Virus record (IMG/VR): IMGVR_UViG_3300046002_000635
Location: 1-23,373 of that record
DNA from: a virus
Reading direction: 5' to 3' (one strand)
Length of the DNA stretch: 23,373 bases
Positions 1 to 7,100 of the stretch are shown in pieces. Made by a program: the position numbers and the translations under genes. Every line of letters begins with the position of its first letter. Position 1 is the first letter of the stretch. The notes under the pieces were generated by a model. That model saw only the letters and a list, made by a program, of their open reading frames with translations. It was not told where the DNA came from and did not search any database.

Positions 1-14
1 TGCTCTTCCGATCT
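1..14. other. Sequencing adapter remnant (Illumina)
   Basis: The first 14 bases, TGCTCTTCCGATCT, are identical to the 3' end of the Illumina TruSeq read-2 adapter. The last 13 of them are shared by the read-1 adapter. Genuine sequence most likely starts at base 15. The reading frame of the first gene happens to stay open through the adapter, so the residues Cys-Ser-Ser-Asp-Leu read there are artificial. This also marks the left edge as a contig end rather than a genome end. Confidence 0.9.
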
Positions 15-177
15 GGATGAAGACGATGACATCCAAGTCTACCAACGCCCTTGGGTGGGGCTGACGTTTGCAGAAATATGCGATGCCGAAGTGGTTGCAA
101 CGGATGTCTTTAATAATTTCTCAGAACTGAAATTTGCCCGTGCCCTCGAAACCAAACTCAAGGAGAAGAACACATGA
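15..177 (+). CDS. Hypothetical protein, C-terminal fragment (5' cut by window edge)
   Basis: An open frame enters from the left edge and ends at TGA 175-177. The genuine part gives about 53 residues, beginning with an acidic run (DEDDDIQVY) and ending in a basic helix-prone stretch (LETKLKEKNT). The start codon is missing because the contig begins here after 14 adapter bases. The stop overlaps the next start as ATGA, which supports this frame as real and translationally coupled to its neighbour. I do not recognise a domain. Its position at the head of a run of small genes before the replication genes suggests an accessory early protein, but no function can be assigned. Confidence 0.7.
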
Positions 178-347
178 AACTAGCAGCAGGTAACCCGAAC
201 CTAATGAAGAAGATAGCGCCAGTGGCAAAGCCAAGGACGTTCAACCATGTCAAGGACGGGCAGGTGTACGTGCCTGAGAAGAGCGAGCCTGTACGACCCG
301 GGGCTACGGATGCGCTCAAGATTCAGAGCCGCGGATACAAAACTTAA
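174..347 (+). CDS. Small hypothetical protein, 57 aa
   Basis: ATG 174 overlaps the upstream stop as ATGA and has an AAGGAG ribosome site about 8 bases before it (160-165). The 57-residue product starts MKLAAGNPNL and is basic and proline-containing (KIAPVAKPRTF), ending QSRGYKT. There is no signal peptide, membrane segment or recognisable motif. It is followed after 9 bases by the next gene, whose ribosome site AAAGGA overlaps this stop region. Size, overlap and a good ribosome site argue that it is real even though it is short. Function unknown. Confidence 0.65.
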   Translation: MKLAAGNPNLMKKIAPVAKPRTFNHVKDGQVYVPEKSEPVRPGATDALKIQSRGYKT

Positions 348-356
348 AGGAACAAC

Positions 357-614
357 ATGTTTACGCGATACCAACAAACAAAACTAAAAGACCTAGTGCG
401 CCCGAAGATTGGGACGTACTACCAAGGCACAGTGAACATCCGGCTCAACGAGTTAATCGACAACCTGCATGAACAGTACCCCGAGTTCTTTCACCAAGAT
501 GCAAACTCCTTACGCAAGCGGGTATTCTTTGACGAGCCAGCGCGTGTGCCCGGACACGCACCCATACCAATGGCAGGGTTTATCAAGCCAGCAGAAGGAT
601 GGGTAAATGAGTAG
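357..614 (+). CDS. Hypothetical protein, 85 aa
   Basis: ATG 357 is preceded by AAAGGA at a suitable distance. The product begins MFTRYQQTKLKDLV and carries a predicted helical middle (RLNELIDNLHEQYPEFF) followed by a proline-rich end (PGHAPIPMAGF). It looks soluble, with no transmembrane segment. The 3' end overlaps the start of the next gene by 8 bases, consistent with coupled translation in a packed operon. I do not recognise a family. An antisense frame over 510-743 is a shadow of this gene and its neighbour. Confidence 0.7.
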   Translation: MFTRYQQTKLKDLVRPKIGTYYQGTVNIRLNELIDNLHEQYPEFFHQDANSLRKRVFFDEPARVPGHAPIPMAGFIKPAEGWVNE

Positions 615-852
615 GTCAACACACCCAAGCATCCGCAGGCTGCTGCACCAATACCACGACGGGCTTACCTCTATAGAAATAGCTGAGCGTCTTGAAATGA
701 GGCCGGATTCTGTGCGTAACGCATTGAAGAATATGCCGGACACTTACATTGACCGATGGCACCCAGTAGTCCACGAGCCGCCCCATGCAGTGTGGTGCGC
801 AGTAGTACCGCCCGAGGATTGCCCTAAACCTAAAACGAAAGGAAAAGCATGA
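607..852 (+). CDS. Small helix-turn-helix protein, 81 aa
   Basis: The gene starts inside the end of its upstream neighbour (8-base overlap) and ends as ATGA with the next gene. Residues 19-41 (GLTSIEIAERLEMRP, then DSVRNAL) fit a helix-turn-helix: a first helix, the turn at LEMRP, and a recognition helix with DSVRNALKNM. The N-terminus is basic and the C-terminal tail is lysine/proline-rich (PKPKTKGKA). A DNA-binding role, perhaps in regulating early transcription, is inferred from this pattern only. It is too short to contain an effector domain. It could also be an HTH fragment used for protein contacts. Confidence 0.65.
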   Translation: MSRSTHPSIRRLLHQYHDGLTSIEIAERLEMRPDSVRNALKNMPDTYIDRWHPVVHEPPHAVWCAVVPPEDCPKPKTKGKA

Positions 853-1019
853 ATGACATACCAAACTTTGCCGCATGGAACAACGAGAACCTAGCGAAGT
901 TCGCTACTGATTCGTACCGCAAGATGCAAGAGCAGCAAGACCATATCGAGCAACTCCAAGGCGACCTCAAGGACGCGCTCAACGAGATACGCCGACTATT
1001 TTGGGAGGCAAGCAAATGA
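849..1019 (+). CDS. Small coiled-coil hypothetical protein, 56 aa
   Basis: ATG 849 overlaps the upstream stop as ATGA, and its own TGA at 1017-1019 overlaps the next start in the same way. The 56-residue product begins MNDIPNFAAWNNENL. From about residue 21 to 50 it is a charged helical segment with regular hydrophobics (QEQQDHIEQLQGDL, then NEIRRLFW), likely a short coiled coil. No family recognised. Overlap at both ends with other genes in the same operon is the main support that it is translated. Confidence 0.65.
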   Translation: MNDIPNFAAWNNENLAKFATDSYRKMQEQQDHIEQLQGDLKDALNEIRRLFWEASK

Positions 1020-1222
1020 ATGAGCACGACACAAACCTACGGGACTTAGTTACCATGTTCGCTATAGCGGGACTGCTGATGCGTGGCCGAGAAGGACCAA
1101 GCGTAGCAGACGACGCGCTTAAATACGCCGATGAGTTCATGGCCGCTAGAGAACCCCAAGCCGAGGAAGAGCCGGAGGCTGGCATCGCTGCGCTTAAACC
1201 AAAACGAGGAGCTAAGAAATGA
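1016..1222 (+). CDS. Hypothetical protein, 68 aa
   Basis: I place the start at ATG 1016, which gives an ATGA overlap with the upstream gene and a GGGAGG ribosome site about 7 bases upstream (1003-1008). An in-frame TTG at 1001 is possible but would sit on top of that ribosome site. The product begins MNEHDTNLRDLVTMF and has a helical hydrophobic N-terminal half (VTMFAIAGLLMRG). A Glu-rich linker (REPQAEEEPEAG) and a basic tail (KPKRGAKK) follow. It ends as ATGA with the nuclease gene. Function unknown. Confidence 0.65.
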   Translation: MNEHDTNLRDLVTMFAIAGLLMRGREGPSVADDALKYADEFMAAREPQAEEEPEAGIAALKPKRGAKK

Positions 1223-1530
1223 CACCAGAAGGACTTGTAAAGAAGGCCGTCAAGAAGATACTCGACGATGCGGGGGTGTACTACTTCATGCCTGCGGCTA
1301 ACGGCTTCGGTCGTGCTGGCATACCTGACATCATCTGCTGCGTGGACGGTACGTTCGTAGCGTTTGAACTCAAGGCGGGTAAGGGCAAGACGACAGCGCT
1401 GCAAGATCGGGAGATCGCAGCCATATTAAAGAACGGCGGGTACGCCACCGTTATCAACGAGACTAACGTCTACAAGGTGAAGGAGGTTATTGAATGGATG
1501 CAAAAGAGTTCGACGCTATTGGAACGCTGA
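1219..1530 (+). CDS. VRR-NUC domain nuclease, 103 aa
   Basis: A small stand-alone VRR-NUC protein of the PD-(D/E)XK nuclease superfamily, expected to cut DNA, often at branched structures, with a divalent metal. The signature is clear: GIPDI around Asp37, then FELKAGKG giving Glu50-x-Lys52, then TALQ with Gln62, the order typical of phage VRR-NUC proteins. The whole protein is essentially the domain, as is usual in phages. It starts in an ATGA overlap with the preceding gene and overlaps the next gene by 37 bases. Placed just before the polymerase, it probably serves recombination or resolution of replication intermediates. The biological substrate is not evident from the sequence. Confidence 0.9.
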   Translation: MTPEGLVKKAVKKILDDAGVYYFMPAANGFGRAGIPDIICCVDGTFVAFELKAGKGKTTALQDREIAAILKNGGYATVINETNVYKVKEVIEWMQKSSTLLER

Positions 1531-1778
1531 TCGAGAGCCGCATACTGCAGATGACTCCCGAGCGCAGGGACTCCATGATTCATTTGTTTGAGCGCTTGTC
1601 TCGCGGCTTTGTTGGTGATGAGAACGGAGCGCTGATAGTGGTAAAGCACGAAGGCCATGTGGAGATCATGGCGGTTAACTTGGACGAGTTGGAAGCATCC
1701 GAGTTGATGGGCGTGTGCGCTATTAAGTTGCACGAAGAGATGATGTCAGGCGCTCCCGAAAGCGGGCTATTAAATTAA
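1494..1778 (+). CDS. Hypothetical protein, 94 aa
   Basis: ATG 1494 lies inside the end of the nuclease gene, with a strong AAGGAGGT ribosome site at about 1479-1486. The product begins MDAKEFDAIGTLIES and is acidic. It has two helical regions (PERRDSMIHLFERLS and LDELEASELMGV) around a probable beta hairpin (GALIVVKHEGHVEIM). It ends 10 bases before the polymerase start. No known family is recognised. The overlap with the nuclease and tight spacing to the polymerase place it in the replication operon. Confidence 0.7.
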   Translation: MDAKEFDAIGTLIESRILQMTPERRDSMIHLFERLSRGFVGDENGALIVVKHEGHVEIMAVNLDELEASELMGVCAIKLHEEMMSGAPESGLLN

Positions 1779-1788
1779 AAGGAAACCA

Positions 1789-3798
1789 ATGAGCGCACCA
1801 TACGATCAGATACTGACGATTGATTTTGAAACCTATTGGGACAGCAAAGGCGGGTACACGCTGTCGAAAATAACAAACGAGGAGTATGTACGTAATGATA
1901 AGTTATTTAGAGTGTTCGGAGCTTGCATCCATGTATACGGAAGCGACGCAGTTACTCAATGGTATCGAGGAGATGAGCTTCATCGAATCCTATCAACATA
2001 CAACTGGGAGCGAACAGCAATCTTGGCACATAACGCCCAATTTGATGGATCAATCTTATCTTGGCGGTACGGGGTCACGCCCTGCTTCATCTTCGACACC
2101 CTATCAATGGCGCGTGCTTTACGCGGCGTGGAGGTTGGCAATTCACTCGCGAGACTCGCAAGCGATTTTGGTCTTCCCCCCAAAGGGACAGCCGTATATA
2201 CGACAGACGGACTTATGGAAATATCAGCGGCCGTTGAGACTGAGCTTGCTGTTTACTGTAAACATGACGTATACCTGTGCGAGCAAATCTTCCAACGACT
2301 CGTTGCGGGCTACCCTTCATCGGAACTACGGCTCATCGACATGACCTTGAAGATGTACACGCAGCCTTGCTTGGTGCTGGACAAGCTGATGCTAGTCAAT
2401 GCGCTGGAAGAAGAGAAGGAAAAGCGTGAGGAGTTGCTGACACGCCTTGGTGTGACGGATGCTGCGCTGGCAAGTAACGGACAGTTCGCTGAGTTGTTGA
2501 AGGCTGTAGGCATAGTGCCTCCTATGAAGAAAAAGAAACCAACGGCTAAGACACCTAAGCCTATTGGTATGAACTTTGCCTTTGCTAAGACGGATGCTAT
2601 GTTCCAAGCCATGCTCAACGGGGACAACGAGGATGCTGCTGCGCTATGCGAGGCACGGCTCAAGGTTAAGTCAACTACCGAGCGCACTCGAGCGCAACGG
2701 TTCCTTGAGATCGCAGGCCGGGGTACTCTACCTGTACCGCTGTCGTACTACGGCGCACTGTCAGGGCGGTGGACGGCTAGTAAGGGGAGCGCCATTAACA
2801 TGCAGAACCTAAAGCGTGGGTCGTTCCTACGCAAGGCGATCATGGCTCCTGTTGGGTATCAGCTTGTTGTGGGTGACTTGTCTCAGATCGAGCCGCGTGT
2901 GCTGGCGTGGCTAGCGGACTACCAAGACCTGCTGAGTATCTTCCGTTCGGGTCAGGATGCCTACGCACAGTTCGGAGCGCAGATGTTCAACATCCCCGGC
3001 ATGACCAAGGACAGCCATCCAGTGCATCGCCAGTCAGCGAAGTCGGCTCTGCTTGGTGCAGGGTACGGACTAGGGTGGGCATCGTTCGCTCAACAGTTGT
3101 TGGTCGGGTTCCTTGGCGCACCACCGCTACGCTATACCAAGGCAGACGGACGGCAGCTAGGCGTTACGCAAGCGTACATCGACAAGTTCTTGGGCTGGGA
3201 AGATAACGTCAAGAAGCTGCTGGAGATACCGCACATCTGCACCATGAAAGAGTTGGTCATCCACTGCGTTACTGCCAAGAAGATCATCGACATCTACCGT
3301 GCAACAGCGCATCCTGTGGTGACGTTTTGGGAGATGTGTTCGGGGCTTATCAACTCATCCCTGTACGAGGGCGAGGAGTACACCTACAAGTGCCTCACCT
3401 TCCGCAAGGAGGAGATCGTGCTGCCAAACGGCATGAGCCTGAAGTATCCCAACCTGCGCAAGCAGTACGAGCGTGATGCTGACGGCATCCTTACAAAGAA
3501 GTTCAACTGGGTGTACGGAGACGACGCTACCAAGCTGTACGCAGGGAAAGTAACCAACAATGTTACGCAAGCAGTTGCACGGATCGTCATGACTGATGGT
3601 ATGCTACGGGTATCTAAAAAATATTTTGTGGCTGGAACTGTTCACGACGAACAGATTGCAGTTGTACCTGATGAACAGGTTGCTTACGCTAAGACTTGGG
3701 TCTTGGCGCAAATGGTCATGGAGCCAAAGTATTTGCCGGGGATTCCCCTAGCCGCTGACGGTGGTGCGCACCGTAGATATGGACTAGCAAAAGGATAG
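1789..3798 (+). CDS. Family A DNA polymerase with 3'-5' exonuclease, 669 aa
   Basis: Replicative DNA polymerase of the Pol I family. The N-terminal DnaQ-like proofreading exonuclease has DFET (Asp12, Glu14), HNAQFD (Asp86) and Tyr156...Asp160 in YCKHD. The polymerase domain has motif A DLSQIE (Asp363, Glu368), motif B Arg414-x3-Lys418-x7-Tyr426-Gly427, and motif C VHDE (His619-Asp620-Glu621). All catalytic residues are present, so it should be active. No 5'-3' exonuclease domain is present. In the O-helix, the position equivalent to E. coli Phe762 (Lys418+4) is Leu422, a variant discussed for virus lifestyle. Motif A reads DLSQIEPR rather than DYSQIELR. The start has an AAAGGA ribosome site. 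The polymerase is the centre of the + strand replication operon. Confidence 0.96.
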   Translation: MSAPYDQILTIDFETYWDSKGGYTLSKITNEEYVRNDKLFRVFGACIHVYGSDAVTQWYRGDELHRILSTYNWERTAILAHNAQFDGSILSWRYGVTPCFIFDTLSMARALRGVEVGNSLARLASDFGLPPKGTAVYTTDGLMEISAAVETELAVYCKHDVYLCEQIFQRLVAGYPSSELRLIDMTLKMYTQPCLVLDKLMLVNALEEEKEKREELLTRLGVTDAALASNGQFAELLKAVGIVPPMKKKKPTAKTPKPIGMNFAFAKTDAMFQAMLNGDNEDAAALCEARLKVKSTTERTRAQRFLEIAGRGTLPVPLSYYGALSGRWTASKGSAINMQNLKRGSFLRKAIMAPVGYQLVVGDLSQIEPRVLAWLADYQDLLSIFRSGQDAYAQFGAQMFNIPGMTKDSHPVHRQSAKSALLGAGYGLGWASFAQQLLVGFLGAPPLRYTKADGRQLGVTQAYIDKFLGWEDNVKKLLEIPHICTMKELVIHCVTAKKIIDIYRATAHPVVTFWEMCSGLINSSLYEGEEYTYKCLTFRKEEIVLPNGMSLKYPNLRKQYERDADGILTKKFNWVYGDDATKLYAGKVTNNVTQAVARIVMTDGMLRVSKKYFVAGTVHDEQIAVVPDEQVAYAKTWVLAQMVMEPKYLPGIPLAADGGAHRRYGLAKG

Positions 3799-3807
3799 GA
3801 GAAGCAC

Positions 3808-4224
3808 ATGAAAAATAATAAACACTGCGAGCACTGCAACGCAAAGATGGTGGAGTACAAACACTCTTTTAGCAAAGCACTGGCTACAGGTTTATGGCGA
3901 CTGCATATTGCCAACGGCATCGTTAACATTAAAGACCTTGGTCTGACAAGAAACCAGTGGGATAACTTTCAAAAGCTGCGCTACTGGGGTTTAGTTGCTC
4001 AGTCATACCGAGATGACGGAACCCGCTTAAATGGGCAGTGGCACATAACCAAAGAAGGTGCGGACTTTGTTGAAAAAGGAACAGCGATTAAAAAGTCTGT
4101 TTGGACGTACCGAGGTAAGACAGTTCGTTTCGATGGCGACACATGTTTCTTTAGGGACGCACACGACGTAACGTACGAAACCAGAAACACATATGCTGCT
4201 AACGCAGTACCACATAACCAATAG
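3808..4224 (+). CDS. Winged-helix-like hypothetical protein with CxxC, 138 aa
   Basis: ATG 3808 follows the polymerase stop by 9 bases with an AGGAG ribosome site. Near the N-terminus there is one Cys-x2-Cys pair (CEHCNAK, Cys7 and Cys10), half of a zinc ribbon. A segment follows that reads like a winged helix: LTRNQWDNFQKLRYWGL, then a basic wing, then WHITKEGADFVEKG. The pattern NFQKLRYWGL...GxWxIT..G..F is one I associate with uncharacterised phage and bacterial proteins. A nucleic-acid-binding role is inferred, not shown. Codon use is somewhat more A-rich than in the polymerase. Confidence 0.8.
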   Translation: MKNNKHCEHCNAKMVEYKHSFSKALATGLWRLHIANGIVNIKDLGLTRNQWDNFQKLRYWGLVAQSYRDDGTRLNGQWHITKEGADFVEKGTAIKKSVWTYRGKTVRFDGDTCFFRDAHDVTYETRNTYAANAVPHNQ

Positions 4225-4232
4225 GAGAAGTT

Positions 4233-4553
4233 ATGCCAACAAAACTAAAAGCGCAGTTCCCAAGGCGCATGCGAGTAGGTAAGAAGATGTATTCAGTCGA
4301 GATCGTGGAAGCCATGCTAGACAAGAAGATCATAGGTAATGTCCACTACGACAGCCAACACATTGCGATTGCATCGCGTCACCCACACACGGGTCGTATG
4401 CTTGCAGGCGCAGAGGTTAGGGATTCGTTTTGGCACGAGTTGGTTCACGCAATTCTGCACGACATGGGGCGACACAGCCTCAACCGTGACGAAGTGTTTG
4501 TTACTGGGTTCGCTAACCGGCTATCGAAAGCCATTGACTCCGCGAGGTTCTAA
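4233..4553 (+). CDS. Small HExxH zinc metallopeptidase-like protein, 106 aa
   Basis: Residues 68-72 read HELVH, a classical zincin motif in a helix (FWHELVHAILHDMG). Glu87 in the following helix (NRDEVFVTGFANRL) is a plausible third zinc ligand. The N-terminal half is basic with beta strands. This layout fits small SprT-like or ImmA/IrrE-like metallopeptidases. In phages such proteins may trim repressors or DNA-bound proteins, but the target here is unknown. The start has an AGGAG ribosome site, and the stop overlaps the next start by one base (TAATG), suggesting coupling to the nuclease gene. The peptidase call is firm at motif level, the subfamily is not. Confidence 0.85.
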   Translation: MPTKLKAQFPRRMRVGKKMYSVEIVEAMLDKKIIGNVHYDSQHIAIASRHPHTGRMLAGAEVRDSFWHELVHAILHDMGRHSLNRDEVFVTGFANRLSKAIDSARF

Positions 4554-5218
4554 TGCCAAAGGTTGTATGGTCGCACTCAGCGCTCAAGGATTACGAAAGC
4601 TGCCCTAAGAAGTACCAAGAGGTGCGGGTACTCAAGAAGTACAAGTTCACCGAGACGGTCGCTACCCTGTACGGAACAGAGCTACACAAGTCTGCAGAGG
4701 AGTACATCGGCGAAGGTAAGGACTTGCCCGCGCAGTTCGAGTTCATTAAGCCAATGCTTGATGCACTGGCTAAGAAGCCCGGACGCAAACTTGTCGAGCA
4801 TCAGATGGCGCTTACAACCGATCTAGTCCCCTGCAAGTGGGTTGGTCCAGAGGTGTGGGTACGTGGCATTGCTGACTTGCTTATCATCGACGACGACAAC
4901 CTTACAGCGTGGGTGGTGGACTACAAGACAGGGAACAACAAGTACCCTGACAGGGAGCAGCTAAAGCTCATGTCCATCATGGTGTTCAAGCACTTTCCCC
5001 ACATCCGTAAGGTCAACTCCGCATTGCTGTTTGTCGTCAAAAATGATATGGTCAAGCACAGCATGGTAGTTAGCCAAGCCGATGCCGAGTGGTGGTCATA
5101 CCGCCAGCGTATTGCCCGTATCGAACAAGCGCATGAGACTGGTGTATGGAATCCAAAGCCATCACCGCTGTGCCCTTGGTGCCCAGTAACTACTTGTCTC
5201 AATCACCCTAAACACTAA
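4553..5218 (+). CDS. Cas4/RecB-like PD-(D/E)XK exonuclease with Fe-S cysteines, 221 aa
   Basis: Likely a single-strand-acting exonuclease of the RecB/Cas4 type. Active-site residues appear in order: His45 (GTELHK), Asp108 (RGIADL), Asp123-x-Lys125 (VVDYKTG) and Gln136 (REQLKLM). Four cysteines frame the fold: Cys17 in YESCPKKY, and Cys207-x2-Cys210-x4-Cys215 at the C-terminus. This is the usual layout for a 4Fe-4S cluster in Cas4 and AddB. There is no CRISPR array or cas1 nearby, so this is a phage recombination or replication nuclease rather than part of a CRISPR system. It starts one base into the upstream stop (TAATG). Confidence 0.9.
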   Translation: MPKVVWSHSALKDYESCPKKYQEVRVLKKYKFTETVATLYGTELHKSAEEYIGEGKDLPAQFEFIKPMLDALAKKPGRKLVEHQMALTTDLVPCKWVGPEVWVRGIADLLIIDDDNLTAWVVDYKTGNNKYPDREQLKLMSIMVFKHFPHIRKVNSALLFVVKNDMVKHSMVVSQADAEWWSYRQRIARIEQAHETGVWNPKPSPLCPWCPVTTCLNHPKH

Positions 5219-5228
5219 AGGAACGGTC

Positions 5229-5489
5229 ATGCCTTACAAAAACCCAGCCGATCGCGCAGCTTATCCAGCGTACGATCAAAAGCCAGCAGTCAAAAAGAAA
5301 CGTGCAGCCCGCAACAAAGCCCGCTCGATGCTTGAGAAAGAAGGGCTAGTACACAAAGGCGACGGCAAAGACGTTGACCACAAGAAGGCGTTAAGCAAAG
5401 GCGGTGCAACGACACGCAGTAATTTGCAAGTCAAGTCCGCAACAGCTAACAGGTCGTACGCTAGAAAAAGCGACCACAGCATCAAATAA
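5229..5489 (+). CDS. HNH-like endonuclease, 86 aa
   Basis: A very basic small protein. The C-terminal half carries an HNH-type pattern: DVDHKKALSKGG (Asp50-His51), then Asn65 in SNLQ and Asn74 in ATANRSY, spaced as in HNH nucleases of the DH...N...N kind. There are no cysteine zinc knuckles, so it would be a metal-only minimal HNH. The N-terminal half (KPAVKKKRAARNKARS) is Lys/Arg-rich and probably binds DNA. The ribosome site is AAAGGA. It sits between the Cas4-like nuclease and the helicase. It may be a processing nuclease of the replication operon rather than a homing enzyme, since it does not interrupt another gene. Confidence 0.8.
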   Translation: MPYKNPADRAAYPAYDQKPAVKKKRAARNKARSMLEKEGLVHKGDGKDVDHKKALSKGGATTRSNLQVKSATANRSYARKSDHSIK

Positions 5490-5504
5490 AAACATGAGAA
5501 GCAA

Positions 5505-7064
5505 ATGCAAGTAATCGACAACAAAGCACTTTTATTCAAAACCAGAAACCCTACCAAGTACAACCTAATACCTAAACATAAAGTCCTATCGGAAAGCAAT
5601 GGGACGTATGAGATATTGGTTTACTTCGGTATGGAAGAGGTTAAGGTACTACGAAACTTAGGTGTCAAAGATGTACCTTCGCCTATTAGTTACCGCTACA
5701 AGTGGCCGGGCAAGTACAAGCCTATGTCACACCAGCGCGATACGTCAGAGTTCTTGACGTTCAACCGCAAGGCGTTTGTATTCAGCGAGCCGGGAACAGG
5801 CAAGACGCTGAGCGCTTTGTGGGCAGCAGACTACCTTATGAGCATCGGCAAAATCCGCCGTGTGTTGATACTGTGCCCGCTGTCCATCATGCAGAGCGCT
5901 TGGTTGGGCGACCTTAGTAACAGCATCATCCACCGCTCCGCTATCGTGGCGCATCACACACAAGCCTCACGCCGTATCGAGATGGTGCAGCAGGACTACG
6001 AGTTCGTTATCACCAACTACGACGGGCTTAACCTGATTGCCAACGAGATCAACAACGACGGTCGCTTTGATTTGGTTATCGTTGACGAAGCGAACGCATA
6101 CAAGACACCGACAACACGGCGTTGGAAGGCGCTCAACAGCATCATCAAACCAAACACACACCTGTGGATGATGACGGGCACACCTGCATCGCAGTCCCCT
6201 GTAGATGCGTACGGCTTGGCTAAGCTGGTTAACCCCAACGGCATCCCCAAGTTCTTTACCGCTTGGCGAGATATGGTGATGAACAAGATCACGATGTTCA
6301 AGTGGGGGCCCAAGCCCCAAGCCCCGCAGCTAGTACACGAGGCGTTGCAGCCAGCCATTCGGTTTACCAAGGCGCAGTGCTTGGACTTACCCCCTGTGCT
6401 GACCATGACCCGCATAGTACCTTTGACCCCGCAGCAAACAAAGTACTACAACATACTGAAAGAGCGCATGGCTATACAAGCGGCAGGCGAGGCGATCACC
6501 GCAGTCAACGCAGCCACCGTGGTATCCAAGCTGCTACAGATTTCATGCGGCGCTGTATATACAGACGACAAGGACGTGGTGGAGTTCGATGCTGGCCCAA
6601 GGCTGGCGGTGCTCGAAGAGATTCTGGGCGAGACAGATCGCAAGGTTTTGATCTTTGCATTGTTTCGCAGCAGCATCGACAGCATCTACCATCACCTGCT
6701 AAAGAAGGGCATCAACACAGAGTGCATACACGGCGGCGTGACACCCAACAAACGTGCGGACACAATCCGCCGATTTCAAAATGAGAAAGACCCAAGGGTG
6801 CTAGTCATGCAGCCCCAAGCATCGGCCCACGGGATTACCCTAACAGCCGCTGACACAGTTATTTTTTATGGTCCGTTGATGTCTGTTGAGCAGTACATAC
6901 AGTGTATAGCCCGTGCCGATCGCAAGGGTCAGAACGCGGATAAGGTAACAGTTATCCACATAGAAGGTAGCCCGATAGAGAAGAAGATGTTCACAGCTTT
7001 AAGTTCCAAGGTTGTGGATAACTCTTTGCTTACGCGCATGTTTGAAAACGAAATAAATTTTTAA
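5505..7064 (+). CDS. SNF2-type superfamily 2 DNA helicase/translocase, 519 aa
   Basis: An ATP-driven DNA translocase of the SNF2 group. Motifs in order are: Walker A SEPGTGKT (Lys100), motif II VIVDEAN (Asp194, Glu195; Asn in place of His in the DEAH box), motif III MMTGTPASQSP, and a C-terminal domain opening near VLIFALFRSSID. Motif V (ASAHGITLTAAD) and motif VI ARADRKGQ (Arg470, Arg473, Gln476) complete the set. The length fits phage SNF2 helicases without extra domains. The start has a weak ribosome site (GAGAAG). It is followed by the largest gap in the left half (70 bases), so the first transcription unit may end here. A role in remodelling replication forks or removing bound proteins is inferred. 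Confidence 0.93.
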   Translation: MQVIDNKALLFKTRNPTKYNLIPKHKVLSESNGTYEILVYFGMEEVKVLRNLGVKDVPSPISYRYKWPGKYKPMSHQRDTSEFLTFNRKAFVFSEPGTGKTLSALWAADYLMSIGKIRRVLILCPLSIMQSAWLGDLSNSIIHRSAIVAHHTQASRRIEMVQQDYEFVITNYDGLNLIANEINNDGRFDLVIVDEANAYKTPTTRRWKALNSIIKPNTHLWMMTGTPASQSPVDAYGLAKLVNPNGIPKFFTAWRDMVMNKITMFKWGPKPQAPQLVHEALQPAIRFTKAQCLDLPPVLTMTRIVPLTPQQTKYYNILKERMAIQAAGEAITAVNAATVVSKLLQISCGAVYTDDKDVVEFDAGPRLAVLEEILGETDRKVLIFALFRSSIDSIYHHLLKKGINTECIHGGVTPNKRADTIRRFQNEKDPRVLVMQPQASAHGITLTAADTVIFYGPLMSVEQYIQCIARADRKGQNADKVTVIHIEGSPIEKKMFTALSSKVVDNSLLTRMFENEINF

Positions 7065-7073
7065 GAAAGGGTA

Positions 7074-7100
7074 TTGCAAAACCAAAAATCCGTGTACACT
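7074..7100 (+). promoter_or_regulatory. Candidate sigma70-like promoter with palindrome
   Basis: In the 70-base gap after the helicase, TTGCAA (7074-7079) is followed after 15 bases by TACACT (7095-7100); ATTGCA with 16 bases is an equal reading. The -10 box overlaps a perfect 8-base palindrome GTGTACAC (7092-7099), which could be an operator. The AT-rich tract just upstream (7041-7063) is compatible. Each box matches the consensus at four of six bases and the spacer is short, so this is only a candidate. It would drive the Gp157-like and SSB-like genes. Confidence 0.4.

Noticed and set aside
1001-1015. TTG start extending the 68-aa gene by five residues
   Set aside because: It would overlie the GGGAGG ribosome site, while ATG 1016 gives the ATGA overlap typical of this operon.
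1789-3798. DnaJ-like Cys-rich insert in the polymerase, as in SAR116 phage HMO-2011
   Set aside because: No CxxCxG repeats are present between the exonuclease and polymerase motifs or between motifs A and C.
4553-5218. Cas4-like gene as a sign of a CRISPR-Cas system
   Set aside because: No repeat array or cas1/cas2 in the window; stand-alone Cas4/RecB-like nucleases are common in phage replication operons.
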